A stretch of DNA of 42,248 nucleotides, from positions 1 to 42,248 of the forward strand of contig SXNL01000187.1 of NCBI GenBank assembly GCA_005777185.1. The letters are read 5' to 3'. Of the stretch, positions 17,205 to 25,672 are shown piece after piece. Both the position numbers and the translations under genes were made by a program. Below the pieces are notes generated by a model, which saw nothing but the letters and a program-made list of their open reading frames with translations, searched no databases and was not told the origin of the DNA. Every line of letters starts with the position of its first letter. Within the stretch, counting starts at the first letter, position 1. This stretch comes from Myxococcales bacterium. GTDB lineage: Bacteria > Myxococcota_A > Polyangia > Polyangiales > Polyangiaceae.

Positions 17205-18413
17205 TCAGCGACCGTCGACCCGAGGCAGGTCGGTGAACAGCGCTTCGACCGCGGAGATCGAGCGGCCCGCGACGTGCTCCTCGAACCACGCGCGACCCCG
17301 ACGCCCCATCTCGCGGTAGGGCTCGGAGGCGTCGAGGTACCCGAGGACGGCCGTCACGATGTCCTCCGCGGCGTGGACGTTCACCCGCGGGTACATGTCC
17401 GGATGGCGTTCCACGAACTCGGCGTCGTCCCGGCGGTGGAGCAACGGCTTGCCGGCGCACAGGCCCTCGAAGATCGCCCCGCCGGAGAACCACGACGTGG
17501 AACCAAGCTCCCCGACCGCGAAATCCGTGAGCGAGAGGTTGACCATGATGTCCTTCCGGTTCGATCGGGGCAGCCAGAGGACGGCGTCCTCCACGCCGAG
17601 CTCCGCGATGAGATCCCTCGAGGCCTCCACGTCGAAACCGTACTCGTAGAACACGATGCCGACCCGCGCGCCCGGCCGGCGCTCCTTCAAGGACGCGACC
17701 GCGCGGATGATCTTGTCGTTCCCCTTCGAGAAGCGGACCGCGTTCGGGTTCTTCCAGACGTGGCAGGACTGGCAGGTGATGACCACATCCATCCGGTCCC
17801 GGAACGCCTGGATGAGCGGGTACCAGTACGTGCGGCCCTTGTACCTCTCGACGACCTCCGGAGCGTAGATGGGTCCGTACGGCTGGGCAGGCGAGGCGTA
17901 CACACGGTGTCCCTCGTAGCCGAGCCGCGCGAGGGGCTCCTCGATCATCGAGGGCGCCCAGTCGCCGAGTACGTGGCGGGATGCGCGGATCCCTCGCCGC
18001 TGCCACATCGGGTAGCTGAGGAGCGACCGGAGGCTGCGGCGATTGAACGCGGGGGGCCGGAACGGATCCCACGCGAGGTCGTAGCCGAAGGGCATGAAGA
18101 CGTCGAGGCGACGCCCGATGCGCGCCATGTACGCCGGAGCGGAGCCCGATCCGATCACGAAGTCGTAGGGCGCGAGATCGCGCTCCACCCGCTTCATGTC
18201 GTGGGTCGCGAAGGCCTTGCCGTCACCCCACTCGAGGCGGCGCATGTACGCCTGGTAGGCGAGGTCGAACGTGTCGCACGACGGATCGAAGTGAGCGGCC
18301 TCGACGAGCTCCTGGTTCATCACGAGCAGGGTGACGTCGTGGCCGCGATCGCGAAGGTAGCGCGCGACGGAGAACGCCATGTTGTTCATGTTGTTCAGCA
18401 GCGCGACACGCAA
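17205..18413 (-). CDS. glycosyltransferase-like protein, paralogue 1 (402 aa)
   Basis: The start is TTG at 18413, preceded by a strong GGGAGGAGG site. The protein has a GT-B (GT4-like) outline. The N-terminal Rossmann half opens MRVALLNNMNNMAFSVARYL and has DFVIGSGSAPAYMARIGRR. The C-terminal half has KGNDKIIRA, YEYGFDVEASRDLIAELGV, LWLPRSNRKDIM and GGAIFEGLCAGKPLLHRRDD, where the E-G-x-x-x-GKP stretch matches the donor-binding EX7E region of GT4 enzymes. It is homologous along its length to the protein at 23469-24644. It is 16 nt downstream of the kelch lipoprotein gene on the same strand, so the two are likely co-transcribed. It probably transfers a nucleotide-activated sugar to a surface glycan; donor and acceptor are unknown. 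Confidence 0.8.
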   Translation of the reverse strand: MRVALLNNMNNMAFSVARYLRDRGHDVTLLVMNQELVEAAHFDPSCDTFDLAYQAYMRRLEWGDGKAFATHDMKRVERDLAPYDFVIGSGSAPAYMARIGRRLDVFMPFGYDLAWDPFRPPAFNRRSLRSLLSYPMWQRRGIRASRHVLGDWAPSMIEEPLARLGYEGHRVYASPAQPYGPIYAPEVVERYKGRTYWYPLIQAFRDRMDVVITCQSCHVWKNPNAVRFSKGNDKIIRAVASLKERRPGARVGIVFYEYGFDVEASRDLIAELGVEDAVLWLPRSNRKDIMVNLSLTDFAVGELGSTSWFSGGAIFEGLCAGKPLLHRRDDAEFVERHPDMYPRVNVHAAEDIVTAVLGYLDASEPYREMGRRGRAWFEEHVAGRSISAVEALFTDLPRVDGR

Positions 18414-18429
18414 GTCCGGCCTCCTCCCG

Positions 18430-19932
18430 TCATTCCGCCGCGATGCGCCACATGTCGGCGACGAACTTCAACGCGGCGTCGGCTGCGCTCCCCAGGCCCA
18501 GGTACATGGCGCCGCCGTGCACCCACACGCTCGCGGCGTGTCGCGCGAGATACGCGGGAGGTGGGTCCGCACGGTACCAGTTCACGGCGTCCCTGGTGTA
18601 CCAGGCATCGCCCTGGTTTCCGAGGGGGTTGTAGCCGCCGACGACCCATAGCCGGTCGTCGAAGACGGCGACGTTGTGGTACTGACGGGGCGAGAAGGGC
18701 GGCGGCTCCGCCGCCTTCGTCCACGTGGCGCCGTCCGCCGTGCTCCACGCGTCGGCGTGGAACTCGCGGGGATGCTCCGGCACGATGGGGTGGTTGTCGT
18801 AGACCCCCCCGCCGATCACCCACATGCGGCCCTTGTACACGGGGCAGTCGCTCACGATGCCCCGAGGCTCCCACGTGGGACTTCGGGGCTCCACGCGGCT
18901 CCAGGATGCGCCGTCGTCCGACGTCCACACGTCGTTGAACACAGCCCAGGGCACGCCTGGCCATAACGGGTGAACCCAAGCGTCGTTGGTCTGCCCGCCG
19001 AGGATCCAGAGCTTGCCCCCCAGGGCACCCGTCATGTGCAGGCTGCGGAGCCCGAACGGGGGCATGTCACGCGTGGGGGGGAGGTAGACCGTGCTCGTCT
19101 CCGTCGGGAAGCGATCCACGCGCGTCCACGCCTTTCCATCCACCGAGCTCCAGACGTCGGTCTGGTAGATCCCCTGGACGGGGTCACCGCCGAGGATCCA
19201 CATCTTACCGCCGACGACCTGGTAGCCTGCGAAGTGCCGACCCTCGAAGTCACGGTTCCTGTCGAACGTCGCGTCGAGGTAGGTGTTCGGTTTCTCGAGC
19301 GTCCACGTCACGCCGTTGCTGCTGCTCCAGACGTCGTTGGCGGACCCCCTCGGGAAGATCGCGGGGTTCCAGCCTCCGATGAGCCACATGCGACCCTGGT
19401 GGACGAGGGCGCCGGCGCCGTCGCGGATCTGACAGGGCATCGCGTCCTGGACCCGGGTCCACGAGTAGTTCCGTCGCGTGGTCGGTTCGAGCTCGACGTC
19501 GACGGTCTCCGCGACGTAGCTCCCGATGCTGACGCGGAGGCGTCCCCGGGAGGGCCCGCTCGCGGGCAGCGTCCACACGTAACGGCGCGCGTTCGCGTCG
19601 ATGGTGTCGTGCAGCCGCCACGTCTGTCCGGCGTCGAAGCTCGTCGCGATCACGGCCGTGATCGACGGAAGCGGGACGGGGCCATCCCAGGTGATGAGGT
19701 GAGAGCTCTCCCTCTCCCACCGCGTCCCCGCCGGAGGGCCGATCAAGGTCAGCGGTCGAGGCGGCCCGGCGTCGGCGCCCTCGAGGACCCCAGGGTCGTG
19801 AGGCGACGCGTCGTTCGGCGGCCAGCCCACCGTCGGGAACCCGCACGCAGGACCCACGCCCGCCGCGCCGACGAGGACGAGACCGCAGGCCACCGCCGCG
19901 CCCGCCGCCCAACGGAGGTGCCCTAGCGACAT
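18430..19932 (-). CDS. six-bladed kelch beta-propeller lipoprotein (500 aa)
   Basis: The N-terminal signal ends VGPAC (lipid Cys30 if processed as a lipoprotein). Residues about 60-160 form an Ig/fibronectin-like domain (SFDAGQTWRLHDTIDANARRY). Six kelch units follow, each with a GG turn: RMWLIGGWNP, KMWILGGDPV, KLWILGGQTN, RMWVIGGGVY, RLWVVGGYNP and AMYLGLGSAA. Each alternates with a DVW-[ST]-S-x-D-G-x-x-W strand. The last strand is DMWRIAAE, so the propeller closes at its C-terminus. These propellers are binding platforms or, in galactose-oxidase relatives, enzymes. No Cys-Tyr copper site can be asserted here. It would be envelope-anchored. Because it precedes a glycosyltransferase in one operon, glycan binding is a reasonable inference only. 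Confidence 0.85.
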   Translation of the reverse strand: MSLGHLRWAAGAAVACGLVLVGAAGVGPACGFPTVGWPPNDASPHDPGVLEGADAGPPRPLTLIGPPAGTRWERESSHLITWDGPVPLPSITAVIATSFDAGQTWRLHDTIDANARRYVWTLPASGPSRGRLRVSIGSYVAETVDVELEPTTRRNYSWTRVQDAMPCQIRDGAGALVHQGRMWLIGGWNPAIFPRGSANDVWSSSNGVTWTLEKPNTYLDATFDRNRDFEGRHFAGYQVVGGKMWILGGDPVQGIYQTDVWSSVDGKAWTRVDRFPTETSTVYLPPTRDMPPFGLRSLHMTGALGGKLWILGGQTNDAWVHPLWPGVPWAVFNDVWTSDDGASWSRVEPRSPTWEPRGIVSDCPVYKGRMWVIGGGVYDNHPIVPEHPREFHADAWSTADGATWTKAAEPPPFSPRQYHNVAVFDDRLWVVGGYNPLGNQGDAWYTRDAVNWYRADPPPAYLARHAASVWVHGGAMYLGLGSAADAALKFVADMWRIAAE

Positions 19933-20057
19933 GCCCCACTAGTAGCACGCCCGTCGGGAGGAGCACGGCCTTCGACCCGGGGTCGCGAGGCCCTCGACGC
20001 CTCGCTCGAGGGTCCTCGAGCCGTCGATCTCGTGGCGGTCCGGCGCGCGGGTCGAGT

Positions 20058-21230
20058 ATGTTCCGAGCCTCCATGGCCACCGCGGATCCTGCGCCGAGCG
20101 GCGTCCCGAAGTACTTCCCGGCGCTCGATGGCCTGCGGCTCTTCTGCTACCTCTGCGTCGCCACGAACCACGCGTTCTCCGACGCGCAGATCCACCAGAA
20201 CGCGGCCCACCCGCTCGCGTTCATGCGTGACTTCATGGCCAACCTCGGCCGCCCGGGCGTAGATGTCTTCTTCACGCTCAGCGGGTTCCTGATCACGAAG
20301 CTCCTCCTCGAGGAGCGGGAGAAACACGGGCGGATCGATCTCAAGGCGTTCTACGCGCGCCGCACCCTCCGGATCTGGCCGGTCTACTACACGGCGCTCG
20401 GCGTGGCCGTCCTCGCCTCGGTCCTGTTCGGGCCGCGGTTCCTGCTCCCGCTCGGATGCACCGAGAGCCCGCGACTCTACCGCGTGATCTACCCCGCCTT
20501 CGCGTTGTTCGTGGGGAACTACGTCGAGGGCTCCCTGCCGTCTCCCATCAACGTGCTGTGGAGCCTGTGCGTGGAGGAGCAGTTCTACGTGCTGTTCCCC
20601 GCGACCTTTGCGTTCGCGGCTCGCAAGGCCCCGGTGACGCATGTCGTGATGGTCTACGCGATCGCGTCTTACCTCCTGCGCGCGGGGGCGTACGCGGCGG
20701 GGTGGAATGTCGCGCGGCTCTGGCACGTGACGAGCTGGGCCGACAACCTCCTCATCGGAGCGGCGCTCGCCCAGGCGCTCATGGTCGCGCCGCAGGCCCT
20801 GATCTCCCGGATGAAGCGCCTGGGCCTCACGGGGGAGGTCCTCGCGATCTTGACCGTCCTCGGCAGCGCGTTCTTCGATCGCGTCCCGGAGACGTTGTCG
20901 ATGGGGGCGTTCTCGCCCTACCTCCTCGAGCCGTACGCGACGGGCCTCCTCGTGGCGGTGATCGGGCTCGGGGACGGGCCCGTGGCGCGCTTCATGTCGC
21001 GGCGACCCCTCCGCTACCTCGGGGGCCTCACCTACGCGGCCTACGTCTTCCACGAGTACGGCGAGGCGATTGGCTGGCGGATCCTCCGCATCCCCGGCAT
21101 GGACCGCTGGCTCGTGGCCTCCCTCCGCGCGGTCATCGCGAGCGCCCTCGGCCTCCTCTTCGCCTACGGCTCGAAGCTCCTCATCGAGGATCGCTTCGCG
21201 GGCCTCAAGAAGCGCTTCTCTCGCACCTGA
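20058..21230 (+). CDS. acyltransferase 3 family membrane O-acyltransferase (390 aa)
   Basis: This is an OafA/YrhL-type integral membrane enzyme that acylates (often acetylates) sugars on the way to the cell surface. The first segment has YFPALDGLRLFCYLCVATNHAF, with the conserved R and catalytic-type His. FFTLSGFLITKLLLEE, FYARRTLRIWPVYYT and WSLCVEEQFYVLFP are the family's diagnostic blocks. About ten hydrophobic segments follow, ending in YAAYVFHEYG and a final helix before a basic tail. Length is typical. ATG at 20058 was chosen; ATG at 20073 is an alternative. It is divergent from the kelch gene (125 bp between) and upstream of the sugar-dehydrogenase genes. It probably decorates the same glycan. 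Confidence 0.92.
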   Translation: MFRASMATADPAPSGVPKYFPALDGLRLFCYLCVATNHAFSDAQIHQNAAHPLAFMRDFMANLGRPGVDVFFTLSGFLITKLLLEEREKHGRIDLKAFYARRTLRIWPVYYTALGVAVLASVLFGPRFLLPLGCTESPRLYRVIYPAFALFVGNYVEGSLPSPINVLWSLCVEEQFYVLFPATFAFAARKAPVTHVVMVYAIASYLLRAGAYAAGWNVARLWHVTSWADNLLIGAALAQALMVAPQALISRMKRLGLTGEVLAILTVLGSAFFDRVPETLSMGAFSPYLLEPYATGLLVAVIGLGDGPVARFMSRRPLRYLGGLTYAAYVFHEYGEAIGWRILRIPGMDRWLVASLRAVIASALGLLFAYGSKLLIEDRFAGLKKRFSRT

Positions 21231-21427
21231 ACACCCTGCCCGGTGGCGGCCACCACGCGTGCCGACGGGGGGCCGCGCCCTCCGACGCCCTCGTAAGGCC
21301 CTGGAAATGCCCGGCGTTCTTGTCTACAGTCCGCGGGCCTTGAATCCAAGCACCCCTTGCCGCCACGAATCGAGCAGAGGAGTCTCGTCCGCGAGCCGCC
21401 GACGTTGACCTGGAGACGCATCCGACC

Positions 21428-22438
21428 ATGAGGGACATCAAGACGTGCGTGATCGGGCTCGGCTCGATGGGCAGGAACCACGCGCGCGTGCTCGGCGATC
21501 TCCAGACCGCCGCGTTCGTGGGGGTCGCCGACCCCGCGGCCAACGTGCGGGCCGCGTACCGGCCGCTCCAGGGCGTGAAGGTCTACGCCGAGTACCGCGA
21601 GATGCTCGAACGCGAGCGCCCCGAGGCCGCGATCGTGGCCGTGCCGTCCGAGCTCCACTGCGAGATCGTGGCCGATCTCGCAGCGGCCGGCGTGCACGTC
21701 CTCGTCGAGAAGCCGATGTCCAAGCGCCTCGACGAGGCCGACCGGATGATCGAGGTGACGAGGGCCGCCGGCGTGAAGTTCATGGTGGGCCACATCGAGC
21801 GCTTCAACCCGGCCGTCCAGGAGATCAAGCAGCGCGTGGCGAGCAAGGAGATCGGGGAGGTCTTCCAGCTCCATGCTCGCCGGCTCTCGCCGTTCCCTCC
21901 GCGCGTGACGGACGTCGGCGTCATCCTGGATCTCGCCACCCACGACATCGACGTGATGCACTTCATCACGGGGTCCACCGTGGTCCGCACCTACGCCGAG
22001 ACGGCGCGCCGTGCGCACGCAACCTGCGAGGACACGCTCAACGGCCTCCTGCGGTTCTCGAACGGCGTCGTCGGCGTCCTCGACATCAGCTGGCTCTCCC
22101 CGCAGAAGCTGCGCCAGCTCTCCGTCCTCGGGCCCGGCGGGATGTACGTCTGCGACTACCTGACGCAGGACGTCCACTTCTACAAGAACGGCCGCATCAA
22201 CGACTCGTGGGAGCCCGCGACGCACTTCTCCGGCGCCATCGAAGGCGACGTGTTGAAGACGTACATCCCCAAGCGCGAGCCGCTCCGCGTCGAGCTCGAG
22301 GCCTTTCTCGCGTGCATCCTCGACGACACGCCCCCGCCCGTCTCTGGCGAGGAGGGGCGAACGGCGCTGCGCGTCGCGCTCGAGCTGGGCCGTTCGGGCG
22401 TCGAGCACAGCGTCCTGGAGCCACCCCAGGCGCGCTGA
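21428..22438 (+). CDS. Gfo/Idh/MocA-family sugar dehydrogenase (336 aa)
   Basis: The N-terminal NAD(P)-binding fold has GLGSMGRNH (10-18). The family motif EKP is at 94-96 in VLVEKPMSK, and the catalytic-type Asp168/His172 pair is in LDLATHDIDVMHF. GHIERFNPAV (121-130) is the block I associate with UDP-GlcNAc 3-dehydrogenases (WlbA-like), making oxidation of a UDP-HexNAc at C3 the leading guess. It is cytoplasmic. The next gene, a nucleotide-sugar epimerase, starts 11 nt downstream, which supports a joint nucleotide-sugar pathway. Other Gfo/Idh substrates remain possible. The 197-nt upstream spacer holds no gene and may carry the promoter of this five-gene run. Confidence 0.88.
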   Translation: MRDIKTCVIGLGSMGRNHARVLGDLQTAAFVGVADPAANVRAAYRPLQGVKVYAEYREMLERERPEAAIVAVPSELHCEIVADLAAAGVHVLVEKPMSKRLDEADRMIEVTRAAGVKFMVGHIERFNPAVQEIKQRVASKEIGEVFQLHARRLSPFPPRVTDVGVILDLATHDIDVMHFITGSTVVRTYAETARRAHATCEDTLNGLLRFSNGVVGVLDISWLSPQKLRQLSVLGPGGMYVCDYLTQDVHFYKNGRINDSWEPATHFSGAIEGDVLKTYIPKREPLRVELEAFLACILDDTPPPVSGEEGRTALRVALELGRSGVEHSVLEPPQAR

Positions 22439-22449
22439 CTGGAGAAGCG

Positions 22450-23472
22450 ATGGACATCCGAGGAAAGAGGCTTCTGGTCGTTGGCGGCGCCGGGTTCATC
22501 GGATCGCACACGATCGACGAGCTGGTGAAGGAGGACGTGAAGGAGATCCGCGTCTTCGACAACTTCTCGCGCGGCAAGATGGAGAACCTCCGGGGCGCGA
22601 TGACCGACCCCCGCGTCACGCTCTATCCCGCGGGCGGCGAGCTCCTTCACGCGGACGTCCTCCAGGCGGCGACCCAGGGCATCGACGGTGTGTTCCACTT
22701 CGCCGCGATGTGGCTGCTCCACTGCTGGGAGTTCCCGGCGTCCGCCTTCGACGTCAACATCCGCGGGACCTTCAACGTCGCCGAGGCCTGCGCGAACTCC
22801 AGCGTGAAGCGCCTCGTGTTCTCGTCGTCGGCGTCCGTCTACGGCGACGCCGTGACCGAGCCCATGACGGAGGATCACCCGTTCAACAACAACACGTTCT
22901 ACGGCGCCAGCAAGATCGCGGGCGAGCAGATCGTCCGGGCGCACCACCACCGCTACCTGAAGACGGAGAACCGCTTCGACTACGTCGCGCTCCGCTACTT
23001 CAACGTGTACGGCCCGCGGCAGGACGACCGCTGCGCGTACGTCGCCGTCATCATGAAGATGCTCGACCGGATCGACAAGGGGCTCCCCCCGATCCTCCAC
23101 GGCGATGGCAGCCAAGCCTACGACTTCATCTACGTCGGCGACTGCGCGCGTGCCAACGTCTGCGCCATGAAGGCGGACGCCACCGATCGCGCGTACAACG
23201 TCGCCACCGGCAAGAAGACGAGCCTCCGCGAGCTCGCGAGCACCGTGTTCGCGGTGCTCGGCAAGGAGGCGCGGATCCAGTACGAGCCGCAGACCCAGAG
23301 CTTCGTCAAGAACCGCCTCGGCTCGACGGCGCGCGCGACGGAGGAGATCGGCTTCACCGCGAAGAACGAGCTCCGCCAGGGGATCGAGGAGCTCGTGAAG
23401 TGGCGCGCGAGCCACATCGAGGAGGTGGAGCAGCGGCGACGGGAGGCGGGGCTGCCGGCGGAGCCCCCATGA
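22450..23472 (+). CDS. NAD-dependent nucleotide-sugar epimerase/dehydratase (340 aa)
   Basis: This is an extended short-chain dehydrogenase with the Rossmann glycine motif GGAGFIGSH (12-20). The active site has Ser in SSSASVYG (125-132) and the Y151-x3-K155 pair in YGASK. RYFNVYGPRQ and HGDGSQAYDFIYVGDCA are the substrate-side blocks of the UDP-glucose/GlcNAc 4-epimerase branch. It acts on a nucleotide sugar in the cytoplasm, and 4-epimerase is the most likely reaction. GGAG is placed just before the ATG. It overlaps the following glycosyltransferase by ATGA, so its product is probably the donor sugar, or its precursor, for that enzyme. Confidence 0.9.
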   Translation: MDIRGKRLLVVGGAGFIGSHTIDELVKEDVKEIRVFDNFSRGKMENLRGAMTDPRVTLYPAGGELLHADVLQAATQGIDGVFHFAAMWLLHCWEFPASAFDVNIRGTFNVAEACANSSVKRLVFSSSASVYGDAVTEPMTEDHPFNNNTFYGASKIAGEQIVRAHHHRYLKTENRFDYVALRYFNVYGPRQDDRCAYVAVIMKMLDRIDKGLPPILHGDGSQAYDFIYVGDCARANVCAMKADATDRAYNVATGKKTSLRELASTVFAVLGKEARIQYEPQTQSFVKNRLGSTARATEEIGFTAKNELRQGIEELVKWRASHIEEVEQRRREAGLPAEPP

Positions 23473-24644
23473 AGGTCGCTTTCGTCTGCAACATGAACAA
23501 CCACCCGTCCTCGATGGTGCGCCAGCTCCGCGAGAAGGGCATCGACGCGCACCTCTTGCTCCTCAACAACGAGGACACGCACTTCCACCCGTCGTTCGAC
23601 ATGTTCGACCTCAGCTACCAGCGGTACACCCATCGTCTGGCGTGGGGCGATCACACCCGTTTCACCGGCGTCTCGCCGGCCACCGTGCGGCGCGATCTGG
23701 CGCCGTACCGGTTCATCTTCGCCAGCGGCGCGGTCCCTGCCTTCATGCACCGCGCCGGGATGGTCGTCGACATGTTCGTTCCCTACGGATCGGACCTCGC
23801 CGAGCTCCCGTTCTTCACGCCGTCGGCGCCGCGGCGCGGTGCGCTCATGTCCCCCTTCGTCTTCCCGGCCGCGCAGCGCGCCGGGATCCGGGAGGCGCGC
23901 TTCCTCGGAGGCTCCTACACGCCGCAGTTCGAAAAGCTCTTCGCGAGGCTCGGGTGCAAGGGCAGGCGGATCGCGTTGCCGCTGGCGCCCATCCACGCTG
24001 GGACCTTCAACCCCGAGTCGCTCCCCGGCTACTACGGCAAGTCGGCCTGGTACCACGAGTTCCTCAGGATCCGGCACGCGCACGACGTCATCGTCTTCCA
24101 TCACGCGCGCCACATCTGGCGCGTCCCGTACTCGCCGTTCTCGCAGAAGGGCAACGATCGCCTCATCCGCGGCTTCGCCAAGTTCAGCGCGGAGCACCCC
24201 GAGCTGCGGACGGCGCTCGTCGTCCTCGAGTACGGGCCGGACGTCGAGGCCTCGCGCGCGCTCGTCGCCGAGCTCGGCATCAAGAGCAGGGTCTTCTGGT
24301 TCCCGCTCATGGCGCGCAAGGAGGTCCTCGTCGGGATCTCGCTCGCGGACATCGTCTGCGGCGAGTACGGTCTCAGCTGGAACTTCTGTGGCACGATCAT
24401 CGAGGGCATCGCGCTCGGCAAGCCACTCCTCCACTACCGCGACGACTCGATGTACCCGAAGGAGGATCTCTTCCCGATCATGCCCGGACGGTCGACGGAC
24501 GAGATCGCCGCCATCCTCGGCGACTATGCGAGGCGCCCGGAGCACTACAAGAAGGTGGGCGCCGATGCGCGGCGCTGGTTCCAGAGCCGGATCCTCGACG
24601 CTTCGATGGACCGGATCACCCAGCTGATCGAGACGGGGGAGTGA
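23469..24644 (+). CDS. glycosyltransferase-like protein, paralogue 2 (391 aa)
   Basis: It overlaps the epimerase gene by ATGA. It shares with the protein at 17205-18413 the opening with an NMNN motif, the D-M-F-D-L-[AS]-Y-Q block, the RRDLAPYRFIFASGAVPAF segment, QKGNDRLIRGF, LEYGPDVEASRALVAELGI, a W-[LF]-P segment, and GTIIEGIALGKPLLHYRDD. That last block matches the GT4-type donor-binding region. It is a cytoplasmic or membrane-associated GT-B enzyme. It has no signal peptide or membrane segment. Its place between a nucleotide-sugar epimerase and a hexapeptide acyltransferase supports sugar transfer in glycan assembly. The precise linkage is unknown. Confidence 0.82.
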   Translation: MKVAFVCNMNNHPSSMVRQLREKGIDAHLLLLNNEDTHFHPSFDMFDLSYQRYTHRLAWGDHTRFTGVSPATVRRDLAPYRFIFASGAVPAFMHRAGMVVDMFVPYGSDLAELPFFTPSAPRRGALMSPFVFPAAQRAGIREARFLGGSYTPQFEKLFARLGCKGRRIALPLAPIHAGTFNPESLPGYYGKSAWYHEFLRIRHAHDVIVFHHARHIWRVPYSPFSQKGNDRLIRGFAKFSAEHPELRTALVVLEYGPDVEASRALVAELGIKSRVFWFPLMARKEVLVGISLADIVCGEYGLSWNFCGTIIEGIALGKPLLHYRDDSMYPKEDLFPIMPGRSTDEIAAILGDYARRPEHYKKVGADARRWFQSRILDASMDRITQLIETGE

Positions 24645-24651
24645 GGGCACG

Positions 24652-25164
24652 ATGAAGAGCCACGGTACCGGCAAGCCTCCCTGGAACTTCAAGCACCTCG
24701 GCGAGGGCACCGTCATCGAGGACGAGTGCCTCGTCTTTCACCCGGAGACGATCTCGCTCGCGAGCAACGTCTACGTCGGTCACCAGACGATCCTCAAGGG
24801 GTACTTCAAGAACGAGATGATCATCGGATCCGGCACGTGGATCGGCCAGCAGTGCCTCTTCCACTCGGCGGGTGGGATCACGATAGGCAAGAACGTCGGG
24901 ATCGGGCCGTGCGTGCGCATCCTGACGTCGACCCACAAGGATCAGAACCCCCACGAACCCATCATCCGGCAGGAGATCTCGTTCCGCCCCGTCGTGATCG
25001 AGGACGACTGCGACATCGGGCTCGGCACGATCCTCCTGCCCGGGGTGACGGTGGGACGCGGCGTCCAGATCGGCGCGGGCGCCGTCGTCACGCGCGACCT
25101 CCCAGCCTACACCGTGGTCGTCGGCGTGCCGGCACGGGTCGTCCGGAGCCGCCGGGAGCCCTGA
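24652..25164 (+). CDS. left-handed beta-helix (hexapeptide) acyltransferase (170 aa)
   Basis: Repeating hexapeptides with the [LIV]-G-x4 pattern run through the protein: IIGSGTWIGQQCLF, ITIGKNVGIGPCVRI, VVIEDDCDIGLGTILLPGVTVGRGVQIGAGAVV. They end in the usual VVGVPARVV closure. The catalytic-type His lies in TSTHKDQN, as in maltose/galactoside-type acetyltransferases. It would form a trimer in the cytoplasm and acetylate a sugar or amino-sugar nucleotide with acetyl-CoA. It starts 7 nt after the glycosyltransferase with a GAGGG site, so it belongs to the same operon. A formyl- or serine-type acyl acceptor cannot be excluded. Confidence 0.9.
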   Translation: MKSHGTGKPPWNFKHLGEGTVIEDECLVFHPETISLASNVYVGHQTILKGYFKNEMIIGSGTWIGQQCLFHSAGGITIGKNVGIGPCVRILTSTHKDQNPHEPIIRQEISFRPVVIEDDCDIGLGTILLPGVTVGRGVQIGAGAVVTRDLPAYTVVVGVPARVVRSRREP

Positions 25165-25165
25165 C

Positions 25166-25672
25166 ATGCGCTATTACGTCCACCTCTCACGGGCCGAGGC
25201 GCCCATCACCGTCGACGTGATCGAGCTGCCGGATGGCGCGCTCGACGTGAGGGTGGAGGATCGCAGGGTCGACGTCGACGTCCTCCCCGTCGGTGACGCG
25301 CTGTCGCTCCGGGTCGGCGGGCATGTCGTGGATCTCACCGTCGAGGGGACCCCGCCGGATCTCGGCGCGATCGCCAGCGGACATCGCAGCTACGTGCGCG
25401 TAGAGAGCGACCGCTCCCGGGCCGCCGAGCGCGCGCGCAAGAGCGGCGCCAAGACGCTCGAAAAGCTCGTTCGCTCCCCCATGCCAGGTCGCGTCATCAA
25501 GGTGGTCGTCGGCCCTGGTGACGTCGTCGAGGCGGGCGCGGCGCTCATCGTCGTCGAGGCGATGAAGATGGAGAACGAGATCAAGGCGAAGGCAGCGGGC
25601 AAGGTCGCCGGCGTGCACGTCTCCGTCGGCGACGCGGTCGAGGGCAATGCCAAGCTCGTCAGCTTCGAGTGA
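25166..25672 (+). CDS. biotin carboxyl carrier protein, stand-alone (168 aa)
   Basis: The C-terminal 70 residues form a biotinyl domain: RSPMPGRVIKVVVGPGDVVEAG, then the biotin site EAMKMEN with acceptor Lys134, and the closing half that ends in LVSFE. The N-terminal 90 residues are a beta-rich region like that next to the carrier domain in acyl-CoA carboxylase or decarboxylase alpha chains, followed by a Lys/Arg/Ala linker. It would carry carboxybiotin between a biotin carboxylase and a carboxyltransferase. Neither partner is encoded nearby, so they must be elsewhere. The gene starts one base after the acetyltransferase stop, with GGGAG upstream. It resembles the BCCP of propionyl- or acetyl-CoA carboxylases more than E. 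coli AccB. Confidence 0.92.
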   Translation: MRYYVHLSRAEAPITVDVIELPDGALDVRVEDRRVDVDVLPVGDALSLRVGGHVVDLTVEGTPPDLGAIASGHRSYVRVESDRSRAAERARKSGAKTLEKLVRSPMPGRVIKVVVGPGDVVEAGAALIVVEAMKMENEIKAKAAGKVAGVHVSVGDAVEGNAKLVSFE

